Source of the DNA: Synechococcus sp. 8F6
GTDB taxonomy: Bacteria; Cyanobacteriota; Cyanobacteriia; PCC-6307; Cyanobiaceae
Reading direction: 5' to 3'
NCBI RefSeq assembly: GCF_002252665.1
Contig: NZ_NQKZ01000004.1
Location: 1 to 64,000 of the forward strand
DNA length: 64,000 bases
Shown: positions 1 to 10,658 of the stretch, one piece after another
Layout: each line of letters begins with the position of its first letter
Position numbering within the stretch: position 1 is the first letter of the stretch
Translations under genes and position numbers: made by a program
The notes under the pieces: model-generated
What the model was told of the DNA's origin: nothing
Seen by the model: the letters and a program-made list of their open reading frames with translations, nothing else
The model's database searches: none

Positions 1-133
1 AGGCCTTTCTCCAGTTGTAGAGGCTGGCCACGTGAATGCCCAGCTCTGCTGAAATCTGGGAAACGCTCTGGCGGTTCGGCGGAGTCATACGCCTCCTCAC
101 ATCAGCCTTAAAGGCCTCGCTGTAACGACGCAT
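1..133 (-). CDS. IS3-type transposase OrfA, N-terminal fragment cut by window edge
   Basis: Reading leftward from the ATG at 131-133, the frame gives a short basic N-terminus (MRRYSEAFKADVRRR) and then a helix-turn-helix with the pattern VSQISAELGIHVASLYNWRK. This is the typical DNA-binding start of OrfA from IS3/IS911-type elements, which recognises the element ends. Only about 44 codons lie inside the window; the rest runs off the left edge. No terminal inverted repeat could be placed in the flank, so the border of the insertion sequence is unknown. The family call rests on the HTH pattern alone. Confidence 0.75.
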   Translation of the reverse strand, partial: MRRYSEAFKADVRRRMTPPNRQSVSQISAELGIHVASLYNWRKA

Positions 134-145
134 TGCCCTGCTCCA

Positions 146-448
146 TCAAGCCCCCTGGTGAAAAAAGTGGTCGGGTTGGAGAGGCGTCAACTTTCCTGGC
201 AGAGGGGGAAGGGGGAAGTCTCCTTGTTTCAGCGCATCCAGAAAGTCCTGCCAGCAGGAGGCTTGTTGGGCGATGCTCAGCACGGCACGGCGCCGCTCCG
301 GCGTGATACCAATCACCAATGGTGTCAGGCGTTGGCTGATGGAGGGGTGCAGGCAATTCATCTGCCTTGGCTTGTGGAACACGTGCGTGAACGTATAGGC
401 GCTGGCTGGCCTCAAGAGGGATTGGGGCTGATCTGCAGCAGCCCCCAA
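146..448 (-). CDS. hypothetical protein of doubtful status upstream of the transposase fragment
   Basis: This 100-residue frame ends 12 bases before the transposase start on the same strand. Its second half (ITPERRRAVLSIAQQASCWQ, then DFLDALKQGDFPLPPLPG) has the composition of a folded protein, whereas the start is poor. I recognise no family. A competing plus-strand frame (158-511) covers the same DNA and looks less protein-like. The 134-515 stretch may hold only a decayed gene beside an IS element. Treat this as a guess. Confidence 0.28.
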   Translation of the reverse strand: MGAAADQPQSLLRPASAYTFTHVFHKPRQMNCLHPSISQRLTPLVIGITPERRRAVLSIAQQASCWQDFLDALKQGDFPLPPLPGKLTPLQPDHFFHQGA

Positions 449-515
449 GCACGCTGCAGCGTTGTGGAGCCCTGGTTAACGCAGCGGTACCGTCGGCTCG
501 CATTGGCCTGATCCC

Positions 516-848
516 ATGCCCTGGTTTGTGAAGCTGGAGGCGGGCCTGGTGCCCAAGCAGCAATTCGATGCAGTGATCCCAGCCCATTTGGCCTGGCTGG
601 CTGATCTGGAGCGCAACGGCCACGCGCCCCGCAGTGGCTACTGGGCTGATCGGCTTGGCCGCACTGGGGACGGAGCCGGTGGCATGTTGGTGTTTCGTGC
701 CCGCGACTGGGCTGAAGCCGAGTTGCTGGTGCTGAGCGACCCGCTGATCCTTGAGGGCTGTGTCGACTGGACGCTGCACGAATGGGCGGTGGTCTTCCCG
801 CGCCCGCACCTGGCTAGCTGTGAAACAGCAGGACCAAGCCTGAGTTGA
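516..848 (+). CDS. YciI-like (YCII domain) protein
   Basis: The 110-residue protein has the layout of the YciI family: a first strand with MPWFVKLEAG, a helix containing IPAHLAWLADLERNG, the segment SGYWADRLGRTGDGAGGMLVF, a helix RDWAEAELLVLSDPL, and a last strand with DWTLHEWAVVF. YciI domains form small ferredoxin-like folds; some act as dehydrochlorinases or peroxidase-like enzymes, but most have no assigned role. The last 35 bases overlap the 3' end of a convergent small gene. The residues after VVF are probably an unstructured tail. Confidence 0.75.
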   Translation: MPWFVKLEAGLVPKQQFDAVIPAHLAWLADLERNGHAPRSGYWADRLGRTGDGAGGMLVFRARDWAEAELLVLSDPLILEGCVDWTLHEWAVVFPRPHLASCETAGPSLS

Positions 849-1056
849 GCTGGTGAAATTCCCGCTCTTCGCGGCGCAGGTCAAGCCCCACCTGCAGGCC
901 TTCTTTGAGGGCGTCTTCGAACGGAGGGGAGCTGGGAGGTGAGCCGGCCTGCCAGAGGGCTGCGATGCCCACTGGCGTGGCGTGCCAGCGGAAGCAAGGG
1001 GTAAGGCCGATATTCGGCTCTCGCAGAGCGTCTTCGAGCAGGTCGCGAATTGGCAT
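814..1056 (-). CDS. small conserved-looking hypothetical protein
   Basis: An 80-residue soluble protein lies 50 bases downstream of cobD on the same strand and may share its transcript. It begins MPIRDLLEDALREPNIGLTP, continues with FRWHATPVGIAALW and ends with a charged helix (LDLRREEREFHQLNSG). Codon use is balanced and there is no low-complexity sequence, so it is probably real. I do not recognise the family and assign no function. Its end overlaps the convergent YciI-like gene by 35 bases. Confidence 0.5.
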   Translation of the reverse strand: MPIRDLLEDALREPNIGLTPCFRWHATPVGIAALWQAGSPPSSPPFEDALKEGLQVGLDLRREEREFHQLNSGLVLLFHS

Positions 1057-1105
1057 GGGCCCAGGAACGTCCCTGCAGCTTCGGTAGCTCCTGGTGTCGG
1101 GGCAA

Positions 1106-2167
1106 TCAGCTGAGAGTTTTCGTGATGAACGACACCGCGGCCGCCATGGTTCCGGCGATGGCGAGCCACAGCGTTTCCAACCGACGGTTCAGCGCAAGGA
1201 TGCGCTGCACCGCATCTGCATCGGCCGGCGGCAGGCCCTTGGCCAGCAAAGGTTTGCTGCGGATCTGGCCGCCGTAGCGGTTGCTGCCGCCCAGCTGCAC
1301 CCCCGCGGCGTGGGCATAGGCCGCCTGGGAGACGCCGGCATTGGGGGAGGGGTCGGCGGCCCCCTCCCTTAGGGCTGCCGCCAGCAGCGCCCCGCAGTGG
1401 CCAGGGTGCCCCGCCGCCACCGCCAGGCTCAGGGCCGCCAACCGGCAGGGCAGCCACACCAGCAGGTCGTCGAGGCGGGCGCCGGCGGTGCCCAGCCAGC
1501 GCAAGCGGCCGCGGCGATAGCCCAGCATCGAATCCAGGGTGCTGGCCGCCTTGAAGCCCCAGGCCAGGGCCAACGGGCCGGGCAGGGCGGGGTTCAGGCT
1601 GCAGATCCCAGCCCCCACCAGCATCCAGAACAGCGGCGCAAACAGACCATCCACCGCATTTTCGCTGGCGGTTTCGGCGGTGGCTCGCAGGATCTCGGCC
1701 CGATCCAGCCCGTTGGTGTCGCGACCCACGATCCAAGCCAGGGCTTGTCGGGCGGCCATCAGGCTTTCGGGGGAACTCGTGTTCTGCGCTTCGGGATTCT
1801 GTACACGCTGTACGGAATCCGGTGGGAGCCTGTTCAGCACCTGTTGCACCGCCTGCTCCAGGCTCCGCCCGGCCAGGGCACTGGCCAGGGCGAACGTCAA
1901 GGTGGCGAGGCTGAGGCCAGCGGCCACCGGGCCGCGCGTCGCCAGTTCCCGCACCAGTTGCTCCAGGCACCAGCCCGCCAGGCCACTGCCGCCCACCAGG
2001 AGCAGCGTGATCAGGGCGCCGGCGAGGCGCAGCTTCCCGGGGGCATCACCCGCCCAGGCCTCAGCCAGCCGGCGCAGGCCCGTGATCCACCAGCCCATCA
2101 CCACCACCGGGTGGAGGCACCAACGCGGGTCCCCTACCAGGCGATCGAGGCCGCAGGCGGCCAGCAC
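1106..2167 (-). CDS. cobD: adenosylcobinamide-phosphate synthase CbiB/CobD
   Basis: This membrane enzyme of late cobalamin synthesis attaches (R)-1-amino-2-propanol or its phosphate to adenosylcobyric acid. Family hallmarks are visible: DRLVGDPRWCLHPVVVMG near the start, IVGRDTNGLDRAEILRATAETASENAVDG in mid-protein (read as two adjoining segments), FKAASTLDSMLGY, and SPNAGVSQAAYAHAAGVQLGG near the end. The listed start is a GTG; in-frame codons continue upstream to the ilvC stop, so the true start may be a few codons earlier. Residues about 112-135 are an unusual insertion just before the conserved IVGRD block, and this DNA contains an inverted repeat (1794-1820) of a family seen elsewhere in the window. 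A CobT-like gene sits at 56.1 kb. Confidence 0.92.
   Translation of the reverse strand: MLAACGLDRLVGDPRWCLHPVVVMGWWITGLRRLAEAWAGDAPGKLRLAGALITLLLVGGSGLAGWCLEQLVRELATRGPVAAGLSLATLTFALASALAGRSLEQAVQQVLNRLPPDSVQRVQNPEAQNTSSPESLMAARQALAWIVGRDTNGLDRAEILRATAETASENAVDGLFAPLFWMLVGAGICSLNPALPGPLALAWGFKAASTLDSMLGYRRGRLRWLGTAGARLDDLLVWLPCRLAALSLAVAAGHPGHCGALLAAALREGAADPSPNAGVSQAAYAHAAGVQLGGSNRYGGQIRSKPLLAKGLPPADADAVQRILALNRRLETLWLAIAGTMAAAVSFITKTLS
1794..1820. repeat. dispersed inverted repeat, copy in cobD (27 nt)
   Basis: The site has 11-nt arms GGATTCTGTAC and GTACGGAATCC around the 5-nt centre ACGCT; the arms differ at one position, which would be a G-U wobble in RNA. It lies inside cobD and encodes residues about 117-125 of an insertion absent from the usual CbiB layout. 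It shares arm length, centre length and the CTGTAC...ACGGA pattern with the copy at 13269-13295. A possible second degenerate copy of the GTGNAAC type follows at 1829-1849. Confidence 0.7.
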
Positions 2168-2187
2168 CAGCAGCCAGGGCCAGGGGC

Positions 2188-3836
<1,649 letters not shown>

Positions 3837-3908
3837 GGGTTTGGTTGGGGTGGTCGGTGAATCGCGGGTTTGGAGTGCCTGGAGTGTGGCGGGCTGCCAG
3901 ACGGGGGT

Positions 3909-4592
3909 TCAGCCCAGGCCGGCGGCCGTGGGTGGCGCGGTGGGCAGGTCTTTCTGGCTGGTGAGCACCCGGTCGATCAGGCCATACTCCATGGCCTCTT
4001 CGGCGGTGAAGTAGGTCATCCGGTCGGAATCGCGCGACAGCTGCTCCACCGACTTGCCGGTGTTGGCCGACAGCATCCCCAGCAGGGTGCGCTTGTTGTG
4101 CAACACCTCCTGGGCCCGGATCTGGATATCGGTGGCCTGGCCGCGGGCGCCGCTGCGGGGCTGGTGCAGCACGATCGAGGCGTGGGGCAGGGCGGCCCGG
4201 TGCCCCTTGGTGCCGGCGCTGAGGATCATCGCGGCGGTGCCCATCGCCTGGCCGATGCAGATGGTGTGCACCGGCGGCTTCACATAGCGGAGGGTGTCTG
4301 CGATGGCGAAGGCTTCGGTTTCAAAGCCAACGGCGTCGCCGGTGTACCAGCTGGTGCCGGTGGAGTTGATGTAGAAAAAGATCGGCTTCTCGGGGTTGTC
4401 AAACTCCAGATAGAGCAGCTGGGCAATGATCAGCTCGGTCACGTCGATGCCCATCTGGCGCTTGGCATCGTCGTCGCTGAATAGGGGCAAGCCCAAGTAC
4501 ACGATCCGTTCTTTCAGCAGCAGGCTCGGCAGATCGGGCGGCGGGGTGCGCATGACCGCGGAATCGCCGTAGTAGGGGGCTGACACCGACAT
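3909..4592 (-). CDS. clpR: ClpR, non-catalytic Clp core subunit
   Basis: The protein aligns over its length with ClpP, but the catalytic serine is missing: the segment CIGQAMGTAAMILSAG replaces the usual G-x-A-S-M-G motif, leaving Gly 118 at the serine position. The substrate-binding motif is also altered (INSTGTSWYTGDAVG instead of INSPGGS). The histidine segment (IVLHQPRSGARGQ) is kept. This is the pattern of cyanobacterial and plastid ClpR, which takes up positions in the heptameric ring without cleaving. The C-terminal tail is rich in Pro and Ala. It is cotranscribed ahead of clpP3. Confidence 0.95.
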   Translation of the reverse strand: MSVSAPYYGDSAVMRTPPPDLPSLLLKERIVYLGLPLFSDDDAKRQMGIDVTELIIAQLLYLEFDNPEKPIFFYINSTGTSWYTGDAVGFETEAFAIADTLRYVKPPVHTICIGQAMGTAAMILSAGTKGHRAALPHASIVLHQPRSGARGQATDIQIRAQEVLHNKRTLLGMLSANTGKSVEQLSRDSDRMTYFTAEEAMEYGLIDRVLTSQKDLPTAPPTAAGLG

Positions 4593-4623
4593 GCGCGGTT
4601 AATGGAAAACACGTTTGTGGAGC

Positions 4624-5817
4624 CTAGCGGGGGCCATCGGTCTCCGGATTCGTCTGGGCCGAATTGGTCTTGCTGCGCTCGGCGTTGCGCTCGGAATTGC
4701 GCTCAGAGCGGGGTTTGCGCTTCGGGGCCGGATCGGGGCTGGAGGCCGGCGCCAAAGGTTCACTGCGGGCAAACACGATGCGTCCGGTGGGGTTTTGCAG
4801 GGCACCGGTGATCACCACCGGCAGCCGTTCGCCGATGCGGCCCCGGGCCCCTTCCACCACCACCATCGTGCCGTCGTCGAGGTAGCCCACGCCCTGGTCG
4901 GCCTCCTTGCCATCGCGGGCGATCTTGAGCAGCAACTCGTCGCCGGGCTGCACCTCTGGCCGCAGGGCGATCACCAGCTCGCTGAGGTTGAGCACCCGCA
5001 GCGCCTTCACCTCCGCCACCTTGGCCAGGTTGTAGTCGGCGGTTAACAATGTGCCGCCGGTATCGGCGGTGAGTAGCAGCAGCTTGTCGTCGACGCCGTT
5101 GCCCTCGTAGCGGGTGCTGTTCACCACCAGCCGCCGGCCGTATTGCTCGCGCAGCTCGCTGAGCAGCTTGAGACCGCGGCGCCCGCGGCCACGCTTCTCG
5201 GCGTTGCCTGAATCCGCCAGGGCCTGCAGCTCATCGATTACGCTCTGAGCCACGATCACCTGGCCCTCCAGCAGCCCCGAGGCAAGCAGGCCGCGGATGC
5301 GGCCGTCGATGATCACGCTGGTGTCGAGGATCTTGGCGCTGGCGGGCTGCAGCACCCCATCGGCCACCAGCATGGCTTCGGTATTGGTGGGGTTGAACAG
5401 ACGCAGCAGGGTGCGGCCATGCACCTCGGCGAGGTTGTAGCCCGACACCCCGAAAAACACATTGCTGAGCACTGCCGCCAGCGGTTTGACGAACACCACC
5501 TCCCAAGGAAGCGGCAGCAGCAGGATCGGGGCCAGCAGCAGGTTGGCCACCAGCAGGCCCAGGATCAGGCCGACGGCGCGGCTGATCAGCAGGTCGGTGG
5601 GCATGGTGCGCACCTGGGCCATCAGCTTGCGGCGCAGCTGACCGAAGAAAAAGCCCGCCAGCAGCCCGAAAAAGGCTCCGAACCCGCCCAGCACCGTGCG
5701 CAGCCCCTCGGGGTTGTCCACCTGCAGCAGCAGGGGCGCTGGCAGCAGGTCGACCCCGAGCCAGCCAGCGGCGGCCCCGGAGATCACAAACAGGATCAGG
5801 ATGAGGGAGTCCACCAT
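4624..5817 (-). CDS. PIN/TRAM domain membrane protein (YacL type)
   Basis: The 397-residue protein has three parts. Residues 1-130 hold several hydrophobic helices (LILILFVISGAAAGWLGVDL; FFGLLAGFFFG; ILGLLVANLLLAPILLLPLP). Residues about 160-285 form a PIN nuclease fold with acidic positions in ILDTSVIIDGRI and DDKLLLLTADTGGTLLTADYNLA. Residues about 285-355 form a TRAM RNA-binding domain (LRPEVQPGDELLLKIARDGK). The tail is charged and low in complexity (KRKPRSERNSERNAERSKT). Homologues such as Bacillus YacL are membrane-anchored and of uncertain substrate; ribonuclease activity is only an inference. The gene precedes clpR by a 31-base gap inverted in order, so it lies downstream of clpP3 neither in frame nor in function. 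Confidence 0.88.
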   Translation of the reverse strand: MVDSLILILFVISGAAAGWLGVDLLPAPLLLQVDNPEGLRTVLGGFGAFFGLLAGFFFGQLRRKLMAQVRTMPTDLLISRAVGLILGLLVANLLLAPILLLPLPWEVVFVKPLAAVLSNVFFGVSGYNLAEVHGRTLLRLFNPTNTEAMLVADGVLQPASAKILDTSVIIDGRIRGLLASGLLEGQVIVAQSVIDELQALADSGNAEKRGRGRRGLKLLSELREQYGRRLVVNSTRYEGNGVDDKLLLLTADTGGTLLTADYNLAKVAEVKALRVLNLSELVIALRPEVQPGDELLLKIARDGKEADQGVGYLDDGTMVVVEGARGRIGERLPVVITGALQNPTGRIVFARSEPLAPASSPDPAPKRKPRSERNSERNAERSKTNSAQTNPETDGPR

Positions 5818-7063
5818 TCCCGTCTTGCGTGGCTGCCCTTCCGTTCAAGGTTGCAGCATGCCTGATTTCCGCGCCATTGGCCTGAAGGGGTTCCCGCACT
5901 TGCTGTTGTGACTGCCCAAATCCCCGCCCCCCCCTGGCCGCCCCGCAGTGCCTATCTGCACATCCCCTTCTGCCACCGCCGCTGCTTCTACTGCGATTTC
6001 CCGGTGGTGCCCCTGGGTGACCGGGCCGGCGGCGAGCCGGGGGCGCCGGGTTCGGCGTCCATTGAGGCTTATCTCCAGCTGCTGCACCAGGAGATTGGTC
6101 TGGCTCCGCCGGGCCCGCCCCTGAGCACGGTGTATTTCGGAGGCGGCACCCCCTCGCTGCTCACCCCGGCCCAGGTGGGGGGCTTGATGGGGGCGTTGCG
6201 GCGGGGTTTTGGCCTGGCTCCCGCCGCCGAGATCACCCTGGAGCTCGATCCGGCCAGCTTCGATCAGGCGCGGCTGGCGGGCTACCTGCAGGCCGGGGTG
6301 AATCGGGTGAGCTTGGGCGGCCAGAGCTTCGATGATGCCGTGCTGGCCAGCCTGGGGCGCCGCCACCGCGGTGCCGACCTGCGGCAGGCCGCCGGCTGGC
6401 TGAGTGAGGCCCAGCGCCGCGGGGCCCTGGCGAGCTGGAGCCTGGATCTGATCCAGGGGCTGCCGGGTCAGGCGTCCTCCGCAGCAGCCCTGGCCGCCTG
6501 GCGCCAGCAGCTGGGTGAGGCGATCGCGCTGGCCCCGCCCCATCTCTCCGTCTATGACCTCAGCCTGGAGCCCGGCACCGTGTTTGCGCGTCGCCACCAG
6601 CGCGGTCAGCTGGAGCTGCCCGATGCCGACCTGGGCGCCGACCTGATGGAGCTCACCTGGACCGAGCTCAGCGCCGCCGGCTATGGCCACTACGAAATCT
6701 CCAACTACGCCCTGCCCGGCCACGCCTCTCGCCACAACCGCGTCTACTGGAGCGGTGCCGGTTGGTGGGGCTTCGGCATGGGGGCGACCTCGGCGCCCTG
6801 GGGCGAGCGGTTGGCTCGGCCCCGCACCCGCGAGGGCTATGCCGCCTGGCTGGCCCAGCCGCAGCCGCAGAGCGGGGCGGGAATGCCGATCGATGAGCGG
6901 TTGCTGGTGGGTCTGCGCCGCCGGGAGGGGGTGCACCTGCCCCAGCTGCTGGGCGAGGCCGGCTGCGCTCAGCTGCGTGAACGGCTCGAGCCATGGTGGC
7001 GCCAGGGGCTGCTGCAGATCGAGGGCCCCCGCTGGCGGCTCAGTGATCCGGCCGGCCTGGCCC

Positions 7064-7933
<870 letters not shown>

Positions 7934-7949
7934 TGCTAGCATCCAATCG

Positions 7950-8047
7950 ACTCGGACCCATGCGGCTCCGACGCCCAAATCTGGTCAGGACCGGAAGGGA
8001 GCAGCCACACGGGATGCTCAGGGCAGGCGTGGACTCCGGGTCACCAC
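7950..8047 (+). ncRNA. ffs: signal recognition particle RNA (4.5S type)
   Basis: The conserved apical hairpin of bacterial SRP RNA is present: GGTCAGGACCGGAAGGGAGC followed by AGCC and, after a short loop side, GGGATGCTCAGGGC. The GGAA tetraloop and the flanking symmetric and asymmetric loops bind the Ffh M domain. The outer stem can be closed by GACTCGGACCC at the 5' side with GGACTCCGGGTC at the 3' side, which gives the approximate ends (each uncertain by several bases). The gene lies 16 bases from the panB start and reads towards ftsZ on the opposite strand. Confidence 0.93.
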
Positions 8048-8102
8048 TTTCAGGGGGTCGCCACCTTCAGGCCAGACCCCAGGGCGTTTTCAGGACCAAA
8101 TT

Positions 8103-8139
8103 GCCAGGGTCAGGGCTTATGAATTGGCCTGACCCTGGC
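8103..8139 (-). terminator. inverted repeat at the ftsZ stop, possible terminator
   Basis: Twelve-base arms GCCAGGGTCAGG and CCTGACCCTGGC are perfectly complementary and flank a 13-base loop containing the ftsZ stop codon (8117-8119). Read from ftsZ, the hairpin is followed by AATTTGG, which has only a weak T-run. It may terminate ftsZ or block transcripts coming from the convergent SRP RNA side. Because the stem starts inside the last codons of ftsZ, it could also affect translation of the FtsZ C-terminus. Confidence 0.6.
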
Positions 8140-9340
8140 GATTGAGCAGGAACGGCGGAATCTTGGCGCCACGCTCTTCCTGATTGCCTCTGAACAGGTT
8201 GGTGCCAGCAAAGCCCACCGTGGTGCGCTCGCGGCGGTATGGAGCGCCGCTTTCGAAGCCGGTGGCGATCACGGTCACGTGGATCTCACCCTCGAGGCGC
8301 TCGTCCACGACGGCCCCCACAATGATGTTGGCATCGGGATCCACCACCTCGTAGATCACCTCCGAGGCGGTGGTCATGTCCTCGAGGGTCATGTCTTTGC
8401 CACCGCTGATGTTGATCACGCAACCCTTGGCGCCGTCGATCCGGGCCGACTCCAGCAGGGGGCTGCTCATCGCCGCCTGGGCCGCCTCGCTGGCCCGGGA
8501 GCGACCGGAGCCCACGCCGATGCCCAGCAGGGCGGTGCCGGCATCGGCCATCACCGAGCGCACGTCAGCGAAGTCGACATTCACCAGGCCGGGCTTGGTG
8601 ATGATGTCGCTGATGCCCTTGACGCCCATGCGCAGCACGTCGTCGGCGGCGCGGAAGGCCTCATTGAGGGGAGCCCCGGCAATGGCATCCCGCAGGCGGT
8701 CGTTGGGGATGACGATCAGGGTGTCAACGCTTTCGGCCAGGCGGGCAATGCCCTCCTCGGCCTGACGCAGCCGCTTGCGACCTTCGAACCCGAAGGGCTT
8801 GGTGACGATGCCCACGGTGAGGGCACCCACCTCTTTGGCCACCTCCGCCAGGATCGGCGCAGCGCCGGTGCCGGTGCCGCCGCCCATGCCCGCCGCGATG
8901 AACACCAGATCTGCGCCCTGCAGCGATTCCTGCAGTTCAGCCCGGGATTCTTCAGCCGCCTTCTGGCCGATCACGGGGTTGCCGCCGGCCCCCAGGCCGC
9001 GGGTGAGTTTCTGGCCCAGTTGGATGCGCTTCTGGGAGGCCGACTGCAGCAGGGCCTGGGCATCGGTGTTGAGCACCCGATAACCCACACCCTGGAGATC
9101 GGAGGCGATCATCCGGTTGACCGCGTTGCTACCACCACCACCAACCCCGATCACTTCGATGCGTGCCGACTGGCTGGGCACAATTCCGCCTGCGGTCGAA
9201 CTGCCAAGCAACCCCTCGCTCCCGGGCTGGACACCGTTGGATTGGGGGGACCCGAATTGGGGGGAGCTGTGGGTCATAGCGGCATTGGGGGCGGCGGCAG
9301 TGCTGTACATCTGCCGCTGCATTATGTCGGCCTTTGGCAC
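8117..9340 (-). CDS. ftsZ: cell division protein FtsZ
   Basis: FtsZ is the tubulin-like GTPase that forms the division ring. The GTP-binding tubulin signature [20 protein letters not shown] is intact, preceded by [18 protein letters not shown] and AGLVNVDF-type loop T7 ([17 protein letters not shown]). About 55 residues precede the core (Ala/Ser/Gln-rich, with possible starts at the two later methionines MYST and MTHS), as is common in cyanobacteria. The C-terminal peptide reads [11 protein letters not shown], a slightly altered form of the conserved IPxFLR tail that binds partner proteins. It is the last gene of the miaB-ddl-ftsQ-ftsZ run. Confidence 0.97.
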   Translation of the reverse strand: MPKADIMQRQMYSTAAAPNAAMTHSSPQFGSPQSNGVQPGSEGLLGSSTAGGIVPSQSARIEVIGVGGGGSNAVNRMIASDLQGVGYRVLNTDAQALLQSASQKRIQLGQKLTRGLGAGGNPVIGQKAAEESRAELQESLQGADLVFIAAGMGGGTGTGAAPILAEVAKEVGALTVGIVTKPFGFEGRKRLRQAEEGIARLAESVDTLIVIPNDRLRDAIAGAPLNEAFRAADDVLRMGVKGISDIITKPGLVNVDFADVRSVMADAGTALLGIGVGSGRSRASEAAQAAMSSPLLESARIDGAKGCVINISGGKDMTLEDMTTASEVIYEVVDPDANIIVGAVVDERLEGEIHVTVIATGFESGAPYRRERTTVGFAGTNLFRGNQEERGAKIPPFLLNRQGQANS

Positions 9341-9400
9341 CTTGGATTCAGGGAGTCTCCCACCTTTGCGGGTTTCCTGGCATGGCCGTTGCCGGAATGC

Positions 9401-10216
9401 TCATCCGGGGGGTTTGGCTGGCTGGGCGGGCAAGGGCAGCCCCAGTTCCGGCTGTTCCGGATCGCTGAGGTCGATCGATTGAAGCCGCCGGCCCTTGATT
9501 CGCGCTGGCAATTCCTGTTGCAGGTGGCCGAGCACCTCGAGACGCCGCCCCAGTTGGGCGTCGGCTGGCCCCAGCCGCACCTGGCCGAGGCTGGTGCTCT
9601 CCAGCCAGAGGCTGCCGCCGGGCTCAAAGCGGATCTGGTGCAGGTCGGCTCCGAGCCGGTCGCGTTGCTCCAGCACCTGGGCCAGGGCGGGGCGGTAGCG
9701 CGGCTGCCAGCCCACCACCGTCAGGCCTGCGCTGGCCTTGGCGGCAACGCCCTGCCCCTGGCGGTTGCTCATCCAGTGGCCGAATCGGTCAACAAAGCCC
9801 TGCTCGAGGCCCGTGCTGGTGCGCCGCTGGGCCCGGGCCACCGCCTGGCGATCAACCAGTTCGATCCGCAGCCGCGGCGGCGCCATCAGCCGGCTCACCT
9901 GCACCTGCTCCACCGGCAGGGCGCCGGCGATGGCCTCGGCGATGCGTTTGGGCTGCAGGGCCAGCAGCGGCTGGGGAAAGCTGAGTTGGGCTGCCTGCAC
10001 CACCTGGTCTGGCCCCACCTGCGCGCTGCCCACCACCTCCACCTGGCTGGGGCCGGTCAACACCCAACCCTGACGCAGCAGGCCGTAGCCCAGGCCGCCC
10101 GCCAGGCTGAGCAGCACCACCAGCCGCCAGAGGTTGCGCAGCCGCTCGCGCTGCCGTTGCTGGCGCAGTTGGCGGCGGCGTTCCGACCCGGGCGGCGCAG
10201 GGTTGCCCTTCACCAC
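9401..10216 (-). CDS. ftsQ: cell division protein FtsQ/DivIB (POTRA domain)
   Basis: The 271-residue protein has a basic cytoplasmic start (SERRRQLRQQRQRERLRNLW), one transmembrane helix (LVVLLSLAGGLGYGLL), then a POTRA domain beginning VEVVGSAQVGPDQVVQAAQL. FtsQ links early and late division proteins in the periplasm. The start appears to be GTG at 10214-10216. Its position between ddl and ftsZ is the classical place for ftsQ, though murB and murC are not in this stretch. The C-terminal Pro-rich end is variable. Confidence 0.9.
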   Translation of the reverse strand: MVKGNPAPPGSERRRQLRQQRQRERLRNLWRLVVLLSLAGGLGYGLLRQGWVLTGPSQVEVVGSAQVGPDQVVQAAQLSFPQPLLALQPKRIAEAIAGALPVEQVQVSRLMAPPRLRIELVDRQAVARAQRRTSTGLEQGFVDRFGHWMSNRQGQGVAAKASAGLTVVGWQPRYRPALAQVLEQRDRLGADLHQIRFEPGGSLWLESTSLGQVRLGPADAQLGRRLEVLGHLQQELPARIKGRRLQSIDLSDPEQPELGLPLPAQPAKPPG

Positions 10217-10247
10217 CGCAGGCTCACCCGTCGACCTGGAGCGGGGC

Positions 10248-10658
10248 TCACAGTTCGCAGCGGGAGCGGGACATCAGCTCGGCGATCCAGCGCCGGGCCC
10301 GCTCCGCATCGGCGAAGGGCAGATCCTTCTGCTCGCTTCCGCCCACCAGCCGCAGCCGGCAGGCCCCCTGGCTTTCCTCGGTCAGCGGCGCCTCGCCGGA
10401 GCCCAGCGACAGCAGTTCGACCAGCTCGAGCTGCTTGATCACGAAGGAGCCCTCCTCCTTCAGTTGACCAGCCTCGAAGGTGCACCAGGTGAGCACCCCA
10501 TCCACCAGCCGGGCGGCGCCACAGCTGTCGAGCTTGGCCAGCTCGGAGCCTTCGGCCCACTCGCGGAACAGCCGCTGCCGCCGCCGCTCCAGCCAGCCCA
10601 GGGCGGTGAGCAGTACAAACACCAGTAGCAGTGGAAGCCACAGCAGTCCGTGCGTCAT
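10248..10658 (-). CDS. single-pass membrane protein of the ddl-ftsQ interval
   Basis: The 136-residue protein starts with an N-terminal hydrophobic helix ([19 protein letters not shown]) followed by a basic stretch ([11 protein letters not shown]) and a soluble domain of about 90 residues ending in the helix [17 protein letters not shown] chose the ATG at 10656-10658 because it overlaps the ddl stop by four bases (ATGA), the usual arrangement for translational coupling. The family is unknown to me. Position alone suggests a role in cell envelope or division. Confidence 0.7.
   Translation of the reverse strand: MTHGLLWLPLLLVFVLLTALGWLERRRQRLFREWAEGSELAKLDSCGAARLVDGVLTWCTFEAGQLKEEGSFVIKQLELVELLSLGSGEAPLTEESQGACRLRLVGGSEQKDLPFADAERARRWIAELMSRSRCEL

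Noticed and set aside
158-511. Plus-strand 117-codon frame near the IS fragment
   Set aside because: The sequence lacks any fold-like pattern and competes with a slightly better minus-strand frame; neither is well supported.
8279-10438. 719-codon plus-strand frame opposite ftsZ and ftsQ
   Set aside because: The opposite strand encodes FtsZ with its GTP-binding signature; the plus-strand product is low in complexity.
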